A stretch of DNA of 64,000 nucleotides, from assembly GCF_900070325.1 (NCBI RefSeq), contig NZ_LN879430.1:1357379-1421378 (forward strand), given 5' to 3'. This DNA is from Herbinix luporum. Its GTDB lineage: Bacteria > Bacillota > Clostridia > Lachnospirales > Lachnospiraceae. Under the pieces are notes generated by a model, which searched no databases, had not been told where the DNA came from, and saw only the letters and a program-made list of their open reading frames with translations. Made by a program: the position numbers and the translations under genes. This document shows positions 1 through 9,248 of this stretch, piece by piece; the stretch's first letter is position 1, and each line of letters begins with the position of its first letter.

Positions 1-894
1 AACAAATACCATAGAAAGCATCATCAAACTACTAAGAATCATAAATCCATAGGTTAAGATGGCAGAAAACTGACCTATATCAAAATCTAGTCCCCTACTG
101 CTAATAATTGTGTAAGAGCCAAAGGACAAAACGAAAATCATAAGGACATACATGCAAAATTGCATTAAGGGTCCGTTAAGAGCTAGTATTCGCTCTGCTT
201 TGGTAAAATCTGCACATACATCCTGGGCTGCTTCATCAAATTTTTTCTGCTCATAATCTTCTCGAACAAAGGATTTGACAACCCGCATTCCCTTTATATT
301 TTCCTGAATTGATCTATTTAAGGCATCATATTTTTTAAATATTTTCTTAAACAATGGAAATGTTTTGTATATTATTAAAGCCAGACCACTTGCCAAAATC
401 GGAACCATCACCAGGAATATCCAGGCCATACGGCCTCCCATTACAAATGCCATAACAAATGCAAAGACTAACATTAAAGGAGAGCGAATTGCAGTTCTAA
501 TTATCATCATATATGCATTCTGCACATTTGTAACATCGGTAGTCATCCTAGTGATTAAGGATGAGGTCATGAACTTATCAATATTTTCAAAAGAATAATT
601 CTGAATACTGTAGAACATATCCTTTCTTAAATTTTTTGCAAATCCGCAAGAGGCAGTGGCAGCTGTTGAACCTGCAATGGCACCAAACATTAATGACAAA
701 ACTGCCATGATAACCAGTACAGCCCCATACCTTATAATTGTGTTTAAATCACATCCGTTTTTTATTTTATTTACCAAAGAGGCTGTGATAAATGGTATTG
801 TACATTCAATTACTACCTCAAGACTTATTAAGATGGGAGTTATTATTGAAAGTTTTTTGTACTCACGAATACTCTTGGCTAATTCTCTAATCAT
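1..894 (-). CDS. ABC exporter, N-terminal membrane domain (partial)
   Basis: The open frame runs off the left edge, so only about 298 N-terminal residues are visible. They form a type I exporter membrane domain: hydrophobic segments near residues 17-37, 56-76, 130-172 and 240-295, with the coupling-helix style motif VVKSFVREDYEQ between them. The ATP-binding domain would lie to the left of the window. I chose the ATG at 894 because AAGGA lies about 8 bases before it. An in-frame ATG at 912 has no ribosome binding site and sits right after the leader hairpin. Exporters of this kind usually work as homo- or heterodimers in multidrug or peptide efflux, but the substrate cannot be told here. A strong promoter and an attenuator-like hairpin precede the gene. 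Confidence 0.85.
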   Translation of the reverse strand, partial: MIRELAKSIREYKKLSIITPILISLEVVIECTIPFITASLVNKIKNGCDLNTIIRYGAVLVIMAVLSLMFGAIAGSTAATASCGFAKNLRKDMFYSIQNYSFENIDKFMTSSLITRMTTDVTNVQNAYMMIIRTAIRSPLMLVFAFVMAFVMGGRMAWIFLVMVPILASGLALIIYKTFPLFKKIFKKYDALNRSIQENIKGMRVVKSFVREDYEQKKFDEAAQDVCADFTKAERILALNGPLMQFCMYVLMIFVLSFGSYTIISSRGLDFDIGQFSAILTYGFMILSSLMMLSMVFV

Positions 895-912
895 TTTATC
901 AGTCCTTTCCAT

Positions 913-963
913 AAAAAACGAGTATTGTTCATCAACCGGACTTATGTGATAAACACTACTCGT
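913..963 (-). terminator. Leader hairpin with T-run before the ABC gene (attenuator)
   Basis: Imperfect 17-bp arms at 947-963 and 918-934, separated by 12 bases, are followed on the minus strand by six T residues (913-918). This is an intrinsic terminator placed inside the 5' leader, between the promoter at 1037-1065 and the start codon at 894. The segment at 979-991 resembles the 3' arm (TGATATACAATA versus TGATGAACAATA) and could pair with the 5' arm instead, acting as an antiterminator. Confidence 0.6.
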
Positions 964-1036
964 TTACTGCATTCTGAACTATTGTATATCAATAAGATGC
1001 TGCGAGCCTATCTTAAAAAACGCAACTAGCTTGAAT

Positions 1037-1065
1037 ATAATATCAAATTCCACCTATATTGTCAA
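1037..1065 (-). promoter_or_regulatory. Sigma-A promoter of the ABC exporter gene
   Basis: TTGACA (1060-1065) and TATTAT (1037-1042) are separated by exactly 17 bases on the minus strand. Transcription would start near 1030, giving a leader of about 135 nt that contains the hairpin. Confidence 0.7.
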
Positions 1066-1092
1066 ATAATTTTCATGTCTTTATGAGATTAA

Positions 1093-1131
1093 AGGCTTTA
1101 ATCTAGTGAGTTTCTTCACTGATTAAAGCCT
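1093..1131 (-). terminator. Hairpin terminator after the HAD gene
   Basis: Perfect 11-bp arms (1093-1103 and 1121-1131), with further pairing in the loop (AGTGA/TCACT), lie just past the stop codon of the HAD gene. The T-run on the minus strand is short; on the plus strand TTTTTT follows. Confidence 0.55.
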
Positions 1132-1143
1132 AATCATTTTTTA

Positions 1144-1980
1144 TTATATACCAAGTGCTTGGTTAAAGTCCTTTAGAAGTTCTTCCTGATATGCTTTATC
1201 AAACTTACCTGATAAAAGTCTAGGGAAGGCTTCATCTTTTAGTTTTTTCCAACTTATCTCTTCCTTGCCAACCACAATCGGATAAAACCAAACACCGTTA
1301 GAGAATGCGGCATCACGGTCACCGGGAGCATCACCTACCATACAGACCTTCTTAGGATCATAACCCTTCTTAAGTAACTGGGTGATACAAAAAGCTTTTG
1401 ATCCTGCTTCTTGACTTAATAAAACTTTTGTATGTTGTTTTAGATTATGCTTTTCCCATTCCTCTTCAATGGCCTGACCGTTTGCTGAGGATACCACAAC
1501 CAAATCGGCTGCTTGTTCCATTTTATCAAGAGCTGATTTTACATTGGGGAAGGGTTTATCTACCTTGGGCAATTGTGAAATAGATCGATTTACACGGATA
1601 CTCCAAAGCAAAGCCAATTCCATGCAAAGACTATTAGTTTTCTGACATGCTTCAAGTAAGGCAGGATTGGATAATTCTTTTGCCTCTTTTGTCCAGCGGA
1701 TAAAAGTATCCAGTCCATCAAAGACTAGTCCTCTTCTTTCCATTTCTTCTAGAGCCATGGCAAGCCCCTTAAAACGGTTAATTCCTCTGGTTTTAGAATA
1801 AAGATTAATTTTATTCCAATATTCCAATCCTTCTTCTTGATACTTCTCAAGGCCAAAGGTTTTAATCCATTCCGGACCGAAACATCTAATATGCTTTACG
1901 TCCATAGTGTCCATGGCACATCCGTCACTATCTATACATATCAGATATTCCTTATCTTTTTCATAATCAAAGTAACCCAT
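1144..1980 (-). CDS. HAD-superfamily hydrolase
   Basis: This 278-residue protein has the haloacid dehalogenase signature. Motif I is CIDSDGCAMDTM with the nucleophile and acid/base aspartates at D17 and D19. Motif II is VVVSSANG near residue 160. A lysine lies in GSKAFC, and motif IV, GDAPGDRDA near residue 215, binds Mg2+. Members are usually cytoplasmic phosphatases acting on small phosphorylated metabolites, and the large helical cap between motifs I and II sets the substrate, which I cannot predict. It is a single gene with a ribosome binding site just upstream (AAAAGGAG) and its own hairpin downstream. Nothing in the flanks links it to a pathway. Confidence 0.8.
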   Translation of the reverse strand: MGYFDYEKDKEYLICIDSDGCAMDTMDVKHIRCFGPEWIKTFGLEKYQEEGLEYWNKINLYSKTRGINRFKGLAMALEEMERRGLVFDGLDTFIRWTKEAKELSNPALLEACQKTNSLCMELALLWSIRVNRSISQLPKVDKPFPNVKSALDKMEQAADLVVVSSANGQAIEEEWEKHNLKQHTKVLLSQEAGSKAFCITQLLKKGYDPKKVCMVGDAPGDRDAAFSNGVWFYPIVVGKEEISWKKLKDEAFPRLLSGKFDKAYQEELLKDFNQALGI

Positions 1981-2017
1981 TAATTACTCCTTTTAAAATG
2001 TGTTTTATTAATTACTT

Positions 2018-2176
2018 TTACCACCTTGTATCCGGCAGGCCGCAGAAAGAATCAACAGGATCTACTCCTACAAATTCGGATCTACCCAGTAATTTTTCAA
2101 CTAAAGCCTCTAAAGTATGCTCATTTTTATCATAAGTATTGATGTATGTTTTTACCTGAGGTACATCTGCCAGATG
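2018..2176 (-). pseudogene. C-terminal remnant of a family 3 glycoside hydrolase
   Basis: On the minus strand the last 50 or so codons read like the C-terminus of GH3 beta-N-acetylglucosaminidases (ADVPQVKTYINTYD and FVGVDPVDSFCGLPDTRW). The frame stays open up to 2269, but residues before about position 2176 are antisense to the adjacent AraC remnant and do not resemble GH3. The rest of a gene of about 1.5 kb is missing. I assign the family by recognising the C-terminal motif, not by a search. The fragment cannot encode a working enzyme because the catalytic TIM barrel is absent. Confidence 0.55.
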
Positions 2177-2184
2177 GAAAGGAC

Positions 2185-2718
2185 AGCTTAGGGATTGTTT
2201 TAAATACTTTATGCCGCAAAGCAGTTGAAAGCAGTAAGGTTCACCCCATTCATATTGATGAGACATCAAGAGAATTTGCTATCCGCATTGAATCTATATC
2301 ATCTTTAAAAGATGCGGACAAACTTCAAAAAACAATGATTCGAAAATACTGTATGCTGGTAACCAACTATTCATTATCAGGATATTCCCCTTTGATTCAA
2401 AGAATCATTAATTACATTGACATGAATATTTCAGAGCAAATCTCTTTAAGACAATTGGCTGATATGTTTTCAATAAATTCCAGTTATCTGTCATCCTTAT
2501 TTAAAAAAGAAATGGGAGTTACCCTTACAAATTTTATAAATCAACGGAAAATTAGGTTTGCAATAACATTACTTAATAAGACGGATACACAAGTACAAAA
2601 TATTGCCTCACAGGTTGGTATTCATGATGTAAATTATTTTATTAAAGTATTTAAAAAAATAATCGGGATGACTCCCAAAGAATATAGGGATTCAATTAAA
2701 GGCCGCAAGGAATTGTAA
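2185..2718 (+). pseudogene. AraC-family regulator, 5'-truncated remnant
   Basis: An open frame from 2146 encodes 190 residues. From about residue 14 on they match the C-terminal part of AraC-type regulators: a helical segment (VHPIHIDETSREFA), then two helix-turn-helix motifs (SLRQLADMFSINSSYLSSLF and NIASQVGIHDVNYFIKVFKK) ending in the family motif GMTPKEYRD. The first 13 residues are antisense to the GH3 remnant, and no ribosome binding site precedes the ATG at 2146. The N-terminal sensing region is gone. The two remnants point away from each other, so the simplest reading is that one deletion removed the 5' ends of a divergent glycosidase/regulator pair. Confidence 0.65.
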
Positions 2719-2730
2719 ATTTGACAACAA

Positions 2731-2758
2731 AAAATACCGTGCTGATGCACGGTATTTT
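2731..2758. terminator. Bidirectional terminator, 12-bp stem
   Basis: Perfect arms AAAATACCGTGC and GCACGGTATTTT surround a TGAT loop, giving a T-tract on both strands. It separates the convergent AraC remnant and chemoreceptor gene. Confidence 0.85.
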
Positions 2759-2773
2759 CATATACTGATTAAT

Positions 2774-4774
2774 TTATACCTTAAATCTAGTCACCAATTC
2801 CAGTAACTGTTCAGCTAGTTCAGCTAAATTATTACTTGAACCGGCTACTTCCTCAATAGATGCTGTCTGTTCCTCCATAGCTGCTGATGCCTCTTCTGTT
2901 GAAGCGGCATTCTCCTGTGCTATAACTGACAAGTTTGCCAGTACATTTATAATTTCTTGCTTCACTACATTCATATTCTTACCGGATTTAATTAACAGTT
3001 CTATTGCCTCTATAGCTTCTTCCATTGCTCTTTCAATAAGTTGGTATTTTTCCTTACTTCCGGCTACTTTTTGTGCTTGTTCTATTGAAATCTTAGTTGC
3101 TCTTTCCATGGTGTTAACTGCAACCTTAGTATTGGCTTGCAATTCTTCAACAATCTGGTTAATAACTTGTGTGGATTTTTTTGACTGCTCCGCAAGTTTT
3201 CCTATTTCATCTGCAACCACCGCAAAACCTTTACCGGCTTCACCGGCTCTGGCAGCTTCTATAGAGGCATTAAGAGCTAGTAAATTAGTCTGTCCGGCAA
3301 TATTTTGAATTAAATTACTGGCTTCTCCAATTTTAACAGAACTTTCATTTGCTTTAATTATAGTATCATTAATAAGTTTCATAGAGCCGGTACTTTCTTT
3401 TGTAATTTCATTTAATTCTTCAATATCCACCAGACCATCTTTTACTGCAAGTGAAACTTTATCTGCTACGGTATTTACATTGGAAATGTATTCTTCTACT
3501 TTTGCAAGAATATCTCCTAGATACTCTGCTTTTTCTGTACCCTCTTGTGTATGTTTAGCCTGCTCACTTGCCCCTTGTGCAATTTCTTCTACTGTCTTAG
3601 CCACCTCTTGAGATATAGTAGATGTTTGCTGTGATGTAGCATTTAACTCTTCGGAAGAAGCAGCCACTTGCTGTGAATAATTATTTATATCTCCTATTAT
3701 TCCTCTCAACTTATGGGCTAAATTCTGCATTGCTGTAGCCATAATACCGATTTCATCTGATTGTTTTAAATAATTCGGATTAATATCTTTCGATATATCT
3801 AAGTCTGATAACCTTGTGATATCCTGTGATAACAAAATAATAGGCTTTGTGATCGAATCTCCCACAAAATATGTAACCACAATACCTATAACTAATATTA
3901 TAAATACAAATATAAGTAACAGCCTTTGATAAACCTTAACTGCTCCTAAAACTTCATCTTCAGTACAAGTAATTACAAAAGTCCAATCTGTTCCCTCTAT
4001 AGCAGCATATCCTGCATAAAGAGAATTACCATTAAAGTTATATTTTTCAATCCCTTGTTTATCCTTTTTGATTTTTTCTATTAATTTAGCTAAGGGTATA
4101 TATGAGGAATCTGACTTAGACACTTCTATAGGATTAAATTGCCTAAACACATATTCCGTGTTCGGATGTGCTATTATAGTTCCCTCTCCATCTAGTATGT
4201 ATCCGTATCCATCTTCTCCATATCCAATATCCATAACTGTTTCTGTTAAGGATAAGCCGTCACTTAAGCCAACAAGAGCACCTACAACTGAACCATCCGA
4301 ATAAATAGGTACTGCTTGCATTAGAATTAATTTAACATCTTCATTGATGCTGAATTTAATTGCATTTCTGTCACCATTTAAAGCTTTTCTTCCGGGGTCA
4401 TCTTCAGATAATTCAGTAGTTCTGCCATCAATATATTGAACAGTTCCATCCATTTGAAGAACACCAAGAGTCTTAAAATGGCTTTCATCTAACATTCTAA
4501 GCAGAACTCTTTCTTGCATAATCCAATTCATGGTTTTTATCTCATTAATAGCTGCTATTGTTTCTAATGTGGCTCTCCGTGTTTCTAACCTACTCATTTC
4601 CAACTTAGCAACTTCCACGGCTATTGTAGAGACACTTTTTTCCGCTTCCTTCCTAAGTGTTCTATATGATGTCCACAAAGACAATGCGCCTATTAATATC
4701 GATGATGAACCTAATAATACTGCGAATAATACAATAAGTCTACTTTTAATACTCTTAAACTTTAGTACTTTCAT
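2774..4774 (-). CDS. Methyl-accepting chemotaxis protein
   Basis: The 666-residue chemoreceptor starts with a membrane helix (about 12-32), followed by an extracellular double-Cache-type sensor to about 280, a second membrane helix (about 282-304), a HAMP linker and a cytoplasmic signalling domain from about 390. The hairpin tip, [20 protein letters not shown], is the universally conserved contact for CheA and CheW. The sensor would bind a small ligand outside the cell and control the CheA kinase; the ligand is unknown. It is a single gene with a good AAAGGAGG site 5 bases before the ATG. No other chemotaxis gene lies nearby, which is normal for receptors. Confidence 0.95.
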   Translation of the reverse strand: MKVLKFKSIKSRLIVLFAVLLGSSSILIGALSLWTSYRTLRKEAEKSVSTIAVEVAKLEMSRLETRRATLETIAAINEIKTMNWIMQERVLLRMLDESHFKTLGVLQMDGTVQYIDGRTTELSEDDPGRKALNGDRNAIKFSINEDVKLILMQAVPIYSDGSVVGALVGLSDGLSLTETVMDIGYGEDGYGYILDGEGTIIAHPNTEYVFRQFNPIEVSKSDSSYIPLAKLIEKIKKDKQGIEKYNFNGNSLYAGYAAIEGTDWTFVITCTEDEVLGAVKVYQRLLLIFVFIILVIGIVVTYFVGDSITKPIILLSQDITRLSDLDISKDINPNYLKQSDEIGIMATAMQNLAHKLRGIIGDINNYSQQVAASSEELNATSQQTSTISQEVAKTVEEIAQGASEQAKHTQEGTEKAEYLGDILAKVEEYISNVNTVADKVSLAVKDGLVDIEELNEITKESTGSMKLINDTIIKANESSVKIGEASNLIQNIAGQTNLLALNASIEAARAGEAGKGFAVVADEIGKLAEQSKKSTQVINQIVEELQANTKVAVNTMERATKISIEQAQKVAGSKEKYQLIERAMEEAIEAIELLIKSGKNMNVVKQEIINVLANLSVIAQENAASTEEASAAMEEQTASIEEVAGSSNNLAELAEQLLELVTRFKV

Positions 4775-4991
4775 AGGTCCTCCTTTGTATAAATATATTT
4801 GCTTTTATTTTAATATTATTGTAATAAAAAATCAATAATATATATATATTATCCTATATTTAATAAGAAATCAATAATTTTTTTGATTTTCTATATATTT
4901 TAAGGTAAATCATAGTTATCTTTTTAACTAAATTTATAAATCACATATATTAATTTTACCGTTTCATCTTCTTTTAAAGTTAAATATTCTC

Positions 4992-5020
4992 TTGATATAT
5001 ACTTTTCATGATGATATAAT
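4992..5020 (+). promoter_or_regulatory. Promoter of the secondary alcohol dehydrogenase gene
   Basis: TTGATA (4992-4997) and TATAAT (5015-5020) are 17 bases apart and lie about 40 bases before the start codon. I see nothing else specific in the 287-base AT-rich gap from 4775. Confidence 0.7.
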
Positions 5021-5061
5021 AGGTCCTGCTCGTTAATTTTTTAACAACATAGGAGGACTTT

Positions 5062-6123
5062 ATGAAAGGTTTTGGCGTATTAGAAAAAGGTAAAGTTGGT
5101 TGGTTAGAGAAAGCAGATTACGTTTGTGGTCCGGATGATGCTATAGTTCGTCCCCTTGCATTATCCCCTTGTTCTTCAGATGTGCATTCAGCATATGAGA
5201 TGGAAGGACCACATTTAATTAACAGAATACTTGGACATGAATCTGTCGGCGAAGTAATTGAAGTAGGTTCCAATGTGAAAGACTTCAAAGTCGGAGACAG
5301 AGTAGCAATACCATGTACTACTCCTACTTGGAAACACCCTGATATTCAAGACGGAACACATCAGGATGCCGGTGGAATGTTTAGTGCAATAAATTTCTCC
5401 AGTTATGAAGACGGAACTTTTGCAGAGCAAATAAAGGTACGTTCTGCTGATATGAACCTAGCATTAATTCCGGAAGGTGTATCTTTAGAGTCTGCTGTTA
5501 TGGCTACAGATATGATGACTACAGGTTTCTATGGTTCAGAACTGGCAGATGTTAAATTTGGTGATACTGTAGTTGTCTTCGGTATTGGCCCTGTAGGTTT
5601 AATGGCTGTAGCAGGGGCAAAATTAAGAGGTGCAGGAAAATTGATAGCAGTTGGTACAAGACCTAACTGTGTTGCCCTGGCTAAAGAATACGGAGCAACC
5701 GACATAGTAAGTTACAAAGACGGGGATTTAGTTGAACAAATTATGAAGCTTACTGATGGAAAAGGTGCAGATGCTGCTATAGTAGCAGGTGGCGGTGCTG
5801 AGGCTTTAAACAACGCTATTGCTGTTGTAAAAGCCGGAGGTGGAAATGTAGCCATGTTAGAGGTTATTACAGAAACAGAAATGTTAAATATACCTAATGC
5901 ATATATCGGTGGTTTTCTATCCCATAAGACTATAAGAGGCGGCTTATGCCCAGGAGGAAGAAAGAGAATTGAAAGACTTCTTTCTTTAATAAAAAACGGT
6001 AGAGTTGATCCAAGTAAAATGATTACCCATAAATTTAATGGACTTGATTCCATAGAAGAAGCATTTTATCTAATGAAGGATAAGCCAAGGGATCTTATAA
6101 AACCTATTGTAATCATGGATTAA
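5062..6123 (+). CDS. adh: NADP-dependent secondary alcohol dehydrogenase (TbADH-like)
   Basis: The 353-residue medium-chain zinc dehydrogenase is strikingly like the secondary alcohol dehydrogenases of Thermoanaerobacter brockii and Clostridium beijerinckii. The catalytic zinc ligands C37, H59 and E60 sit at the same positions, with D in TDMMTTGF as the fourth. The coenzyme loop reads VGTRPNC, matching the GSR-type loop that binds the 2'-phosphate of NADP. The family interconverts ketones such as acetone and secondary alcohols in the cytoplasm. It is monocistronic, with its own promoter and terminator and an AGGAGG site before the ATG. The C-terminal motif MKDKPRDLIKPIV is also typical. Substrate preference is inferred from the family. 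Confidence 0.9.
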   Translation: MKGFGVLEKGKVGWLEKADYVCGPDDAIVRPLALSPCSSDVHSAYEMEGPHLINRILGHESVGEVIEVGSNVKDFKVGDRVAIPCTTPTWKHPDIQDGTHQDAGGMFSAINFSSYEDGTFAEQIKVRSADMNLALIPEGVSLESAVMATDMMTTGFYGSELADVKFGDTVVVFGIGPVGLMAVAGAKLRGAGKLIAVGTRPNCVALAKEYGATDIVSYKDGDLVEQIMKLTDGKGADAAIVAGGGAEALNNAIAVVKAGGGNVAMLEVITETEMLNIPNAYIGGFLSHKTIRGGLCPGGRKRIERLLSLIKNGRVDPSKMITHKFNGLDSIEEAFYLMKDKPRDLIKPIVIMD

Positions 6124-6145
6124 GTTAATACATATTTATAAAATC

Positions 6146-6184
6146 TTACAGGCAGACTTAGATATTACCCTAGTCTGCCTGTAA
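6146..6184. terminator. Bidirectional terminator, 13-bp perfect stem
   Basis: Arms at 6146-6158 and 6172-6184 (TTACAGGCAGACT and its complement) lie between the convergent adh and lipoprotein genes. Confidence 0.85.
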
Positions 6185-6192
6185 ATAAATAT

Positions 6193-6999
6193 TTATTTAA
6201 ATGTTAAATCTCCCATGCATGTTTCTGCAGTAATGGTACATAAATCATCTACCAATATAGTTTCTTTAATACTCATCATTTTTTCATAAGTATCAATAGT
6301 TTTATAGTTTTGTTTATTGGAATTAATAATTATATCACCCATAGATGTGTATATATTAACTTTACAATCTTTATTTATGGTGGGTCCCAATTTGCATTCT
6401 ATATCACCCATGCCGGATTGGATAAAACATTTACCATTAAAGCGAACTTTATCCGCAATGATGTCTCCTAAATCTGTCTTTGCTATAATTTCACCATTTA
6501 TGCAATTTAGGTTAATATCACCTAAATGGCTATATAAAGTAAATTTATTAGTCTTTTTCGGAACCAATATATCCAAGTTCACATAAAAATCTAAATCTTT
6601 ATAATTTTCATTTATCCAATCCCATAAATTAGATTCGTCATCTTTCTTTACAATATTGATTTTTAAATTTTCATCTTTAACAATGGACTGTATCTCAATT
6701 TGATCGATAATCTCAGTCATATCAATTTTTGTTTTGCTTTTAATAGTATAATCTGCTTTGATAACAAAATCATCAATTCCATAGGATATATCTATATCTC
6801 CTATATCTACTTCTACATCCACCGTACTAATATTGCTAATATCATCAATACTTTTTTCAATGGTACCTTCTATTACTTCATCTTTATTAAACATTTCGGA
6901 TAACATATTATCACATCCTACTGCCAGAAATAAAATTGCTAGTAATAATGATACCATTAAGATAATTTTAATACTATGAGTTCCTTTCAATTTGTACAT
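6193..6999 (-). CDS. DUF4097-type repeat lipoprotein
   Basis: This 268-residue protein has a lipoprotein signal peptide: basic N-terminus, hydrophobic stretch at 11-27 and lipobox LAVGC with the lipidated cysteine at C29. The mature part holds repeated strands with GDI motifs (VDIGDIDISYG, SHLGDINLNC, TDLGDIIADK, SGMGDIECKL, TSMGDIIINS, TCMGDLTFK), the right-handed beta-solenoid pattern of DUF4097/adhesin-like domains. It would be anchored on the outer face of the membrane. DUF4097 proteins often accompany envelope-stress regulators in Firmicutes, but none is present here, so the role is open. It is a single gene with GGAGG before the start. Confidence 0.75.
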   Translation of the reverse strand: MYKLKGTHSIKIILMVSLLLAILFLAVGCDNMLSEMFNKDEVIEGTIEKSIDDISNISTVDVEVDIGDIDISYGIDDFVIKADYTIKSKTKIDMTEIIDQIEIQSIVKDENLKINIVKKDDESNLWDWINENYKDLDFYVNLDILVPKKTNKFTLYSHLGDINLNCINGEIIAKTDLGDIIADKVRFNGKCFIQSGMGDIECKLGPTINKDCKVNIYTSMGDIIINSNKQNYKTIDTYEKMMSIKETILVDDLCTITAETCMGDLTFK

Positions 7000-7234
7000 T
7001 TTCCTCCACCTCTAATTTTTGTCTATATTTTTATATTATAGTGTTAGGAATTTGGCAAGTCAAGGAAATCTTTACAATTATTTCTATTTATATCCACTTA
7101 ATTCGACATAATATAATTGATATTCATAAAAATCAATAGCCAAATTTAAGTATAATCTGATATAATACTATCAAAATCCTATTATTTTCTAGATATAGCC
7201 ACCGATGTAGGCTGAATAAAGGGGTGAATCTGAT

Positions 7235-8125
7235 ATGAATTATGAATTAGAGCTAATTTCCGATTTATCCGAAACACTGTCTTATAATCAAGCAGACTTT
7301 CCACTCTACGCCAATAAAATAAAGCTAGAGCATTTTGATCGTTTTACAGCTGCATGTCATTGTCACTTGGATATTGAATTTGTCTTAATGTTAGAAGGCA
7401 ATATGGACTATTATATTAATGGAAATATCGTAACAATTCATGCCGGTGAAGGCCTATTTATTAATAGCAATAGACTTCATTACGGATTTACAAGTGAGTG
7501 TAAAAATTGTATTTTAATTGAAGTTGCTATACCCCCATCACTTTTTTCTGAGCATTTAGCTTATATACAAAATTTTTGGTCAGAAAAATTCGGTAATGAA
7601 ACAGAGGACTTTATCCTCCTAAGTAAAAAAATCCCCTGGCAGTATGAGGTATTAAATCTTATTGTTTCTATATATAAAAATATACTTAAAGATAAACCAA
7701 ACCCTTTTCAAATACTGTCTCAGGCTTCAAAATTATGTTTGCATATATCTGAAAATATATCCACTTACAAACAGGATAGCTCAGATACATGGAACTGGTT
7801 AACTCTGGCCAAAATGACAGGATTTATACATAGTCAATACGAAAATAAAATAACCTTGGATGATATTGCAGTAGCCGGTGCAGTATGCAGAAGCCAATGT
7901 TGTACCCTATTTAATAAATACATCTCACAAACCCCGATTGCTTATCTGAAGTATATTCGCTTGCAAAAAAGTTGTGAAATGCTACGGGATTCCAAAAAAT
8001 CAGTCAGTGAGATAGCACTATCTTGCGGTTTTCAAAGTGCCAGCTATTTTACATATACATTTAAAAAAGAGTTAGGTATGTTACCAACAGAATATAGAAA
8101 GCAATATTATAAAAATAAGATTTAG
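7235..8125 (+). CDS. AraC-family transcriptional regulator with cupin domain
   Basis: The 296-residue regulator has an N-terminal cupin-like ligand domain (HCHLDIEFVLMLEG and HAGEGLFINSNRLHYG) and a C-terminal AraC DNA-binding domain from about residue 190. The two helix-turn-helices read TLDDIAVAGAVCRSQCCTLF and SVSEIALSCGFQSASYFTYT, ending with the family motif LGMLPTEYRK. Such proteins commonly activate sugar-use genes, but the adjacent genes are a lipoprotein and thiD, so the target is not evident. A GGGGTG site lies about 9 bases before the ATG. TATAAT-like hexamers lie in the 235-base gap upstream, with no clear operator. Confidence 0.85.
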   Translation: MNYELELISDLSETLSYNQADFPLYANKIKLEHFDRFTAACHCHLDIEFVLMLEGNMDYYINGNIVTIHAGEGLFINSNRLHYGFTSECKNCILIEVAIPPSLFSEHLAYIQNFWSEKFGNETEDFILLSKKIPWQYEVLNLIVSIYKNILKDKPNPFQILSQASKLCLHISENISTYKQDSSDTWNWLTLAKMTGFIHSQYENKITLDDIAVAGAVCRSQCCTLFNKYISQTPIAYLKYIRLQKSCEMLRDSKKSVSEIALSCGFQSASYFTYTFKKELGMLPTEYRKQYYKNKI

Positions 8126-8170
8126 CTCTATGGTAACTTTCCTTTATGTACTATGTACTTAATCTTTTAT

Positions 8171-8959
8171 CTATTCACTATGGATACAGAAAGCATGATT
8201 TAGAGGACCGCTTCCTTGACCTAAATCCAACATGGCAGCCAATGCCCCGGTAACATAGTCTTTAGCACGGCCAACGGAACTTATCAGGTCATATCCCTTG
8301 GCCAGATTTGAAGCAATGGCACTTGATAAGGTACATCCGGTTCCATGGGTGTTGGGATTATTAATGGGCTGCCCTTTAAACCACCTATAAGCCCCATTTA
8401 CATAGAGCAAATCATTGGCCTTGTTTTTATGATGACCTCCCTTGCAAAGAACAGCACAATGATAGTTATCACTGATAATCCTTGCGGCTTCAATCATATC
8501 CTCATCGGACTTAATCTTTATTCCGGATAGGACTTCAGCCTCAGGAATATTAGGTGTAAGTATTAAAGCCAGGGGAAAGAGCTTCTCTTTTAAAGCACTT
8601 ATGGCATCCTCACTGATTAGCTTTGCCCCACTGCTTGCAACCATCACAGGATCCACAACTATATTTTTAGCATTATATTCTTTTAACTTATCTGCAATCA
8701 TTTCTATTAAGCCCCCTGAAGATACCATACCTATTTTAACTGCATCAGGTGGGATATCTTTAAAGACACAGTCTAGCTGCTGCCCCAGAAACTCTGGACT
8801 TACTTCACTTATTCCTATTACACCGGTGGTATTTTGAGCAGTTAAGGCAGTAATGGCACTCATGGCATAGACACCATGTAGGGTCATCGTCTTAATATCT
8901 GCCTGAATGCCGGCACCTCCGCAAGAATCACTTCCTGCTATAGTTAATGCTGTTTTCAT
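8171..8959 (-). CDS. thiD: Hydroxymethylpyrimidine/phosphomethylpyrimidine kinase
   Basis: The 262-residue ribokinase-fold enzyme matches ThiD, which phosphorylates HMP and then HMP-phosphate for thiamine synthesis or salvage. The N-terminal motif TIAGSDSCGGAGIQADIKTM binds the pyrimidine, and NTHGTGCTLSSAIA is the C-terminal anion-hole/catalytic signature, with the cysteine typical of ThiD. VVDPVMVASSG is also present. The length is normal. It is a single gene whose leader holds a TPP riboswitch and terminator, which independently supports a thiamine role. No other thi gene is in the window, suggesting either a scattered pathway or pyrimidine salvage. Confidence 0.95.
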   Translation of the reverse strand: MKTALTIAGSDSCGGAGIQADIKTMTLHGVYAMSAITALTAQNTTGVIGISEVSPEFLGQQLDCVFKDIPPDAVKIGMVSSGGLIEMIADKLKEYNAKNIVVDPVMVASSGAKLISEDAISALKEKLFPLALILTPNIPEAEVLSGIKIKSDEDMIEAARIISDNYHCAVLCKGGHHKNKANDLLYVNGAYRWFKGQPINNPNTHGTGCTLSSAIASNLAKGYDLISSVGRAKDYVTGALAAMLDLGQGSGPLNHAFCIHSE

Positions 8960-9074
8960 TTTTCAACTTCCTTTCTGTTTTTATATATAATTGAAATACT
9001 TTCAAATTACTACAAACTACTTTATATTTGATAATGTAATATTTTAAAGAAAATTTGAATTATAATTTTATGTA

Positions 9075-9113
9075 CAATAAAAAGGCGGATATGCCAAGAT
9101 AGGTATATCCACC
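9075..9113 (-). terminator. Terminator of the TPP riboswitch expression platform
   Basis: A 9-bp stem (GGTGGATAT with ATATCCGCC, one G-U pair) is followed on the minus strand by TTTTTATTG. It lies between the aptamer and thiD, so TPP binding would favour premature termination. Confidence 0.85.
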
Positions 9114-9132
9114 CTATTTACTAGTGAATTTA

Positions 9133-9216
9133 TTTCCCTACGTTGGCATTATCCAAATCAGGTTATGGGTCAAGACCTAACAGTCTACTCTCAGCCTGCT
9201 TCCTGCAAGCTCCCCT
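9133..9216 (-). promoter_or_regulatory. TPP riboswitch (THI element)
   Basis: Reading the minus strand, GGGGAG begins the closing stem. CTGAGA and ACCTGATTTGGATAATGCC, followed by AACGTAGGGA, are the hallmark conserved segments of the TPP aptamer. The order and spacing are canonical. It is about 170 bases upstream of thiD, with a terminator in between. Confidence 0.97.
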
Positions 9217-9248
9217 TTTTTATTAATCTCAGTATATATAAAAACTTT

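Noticed and set aside
365..949. Two plus-strand open frames of 77 and 97 codons
   Set aside because: They are antisense to the clear ABC membrane domain and have no ribosome binding site or recognisable family.
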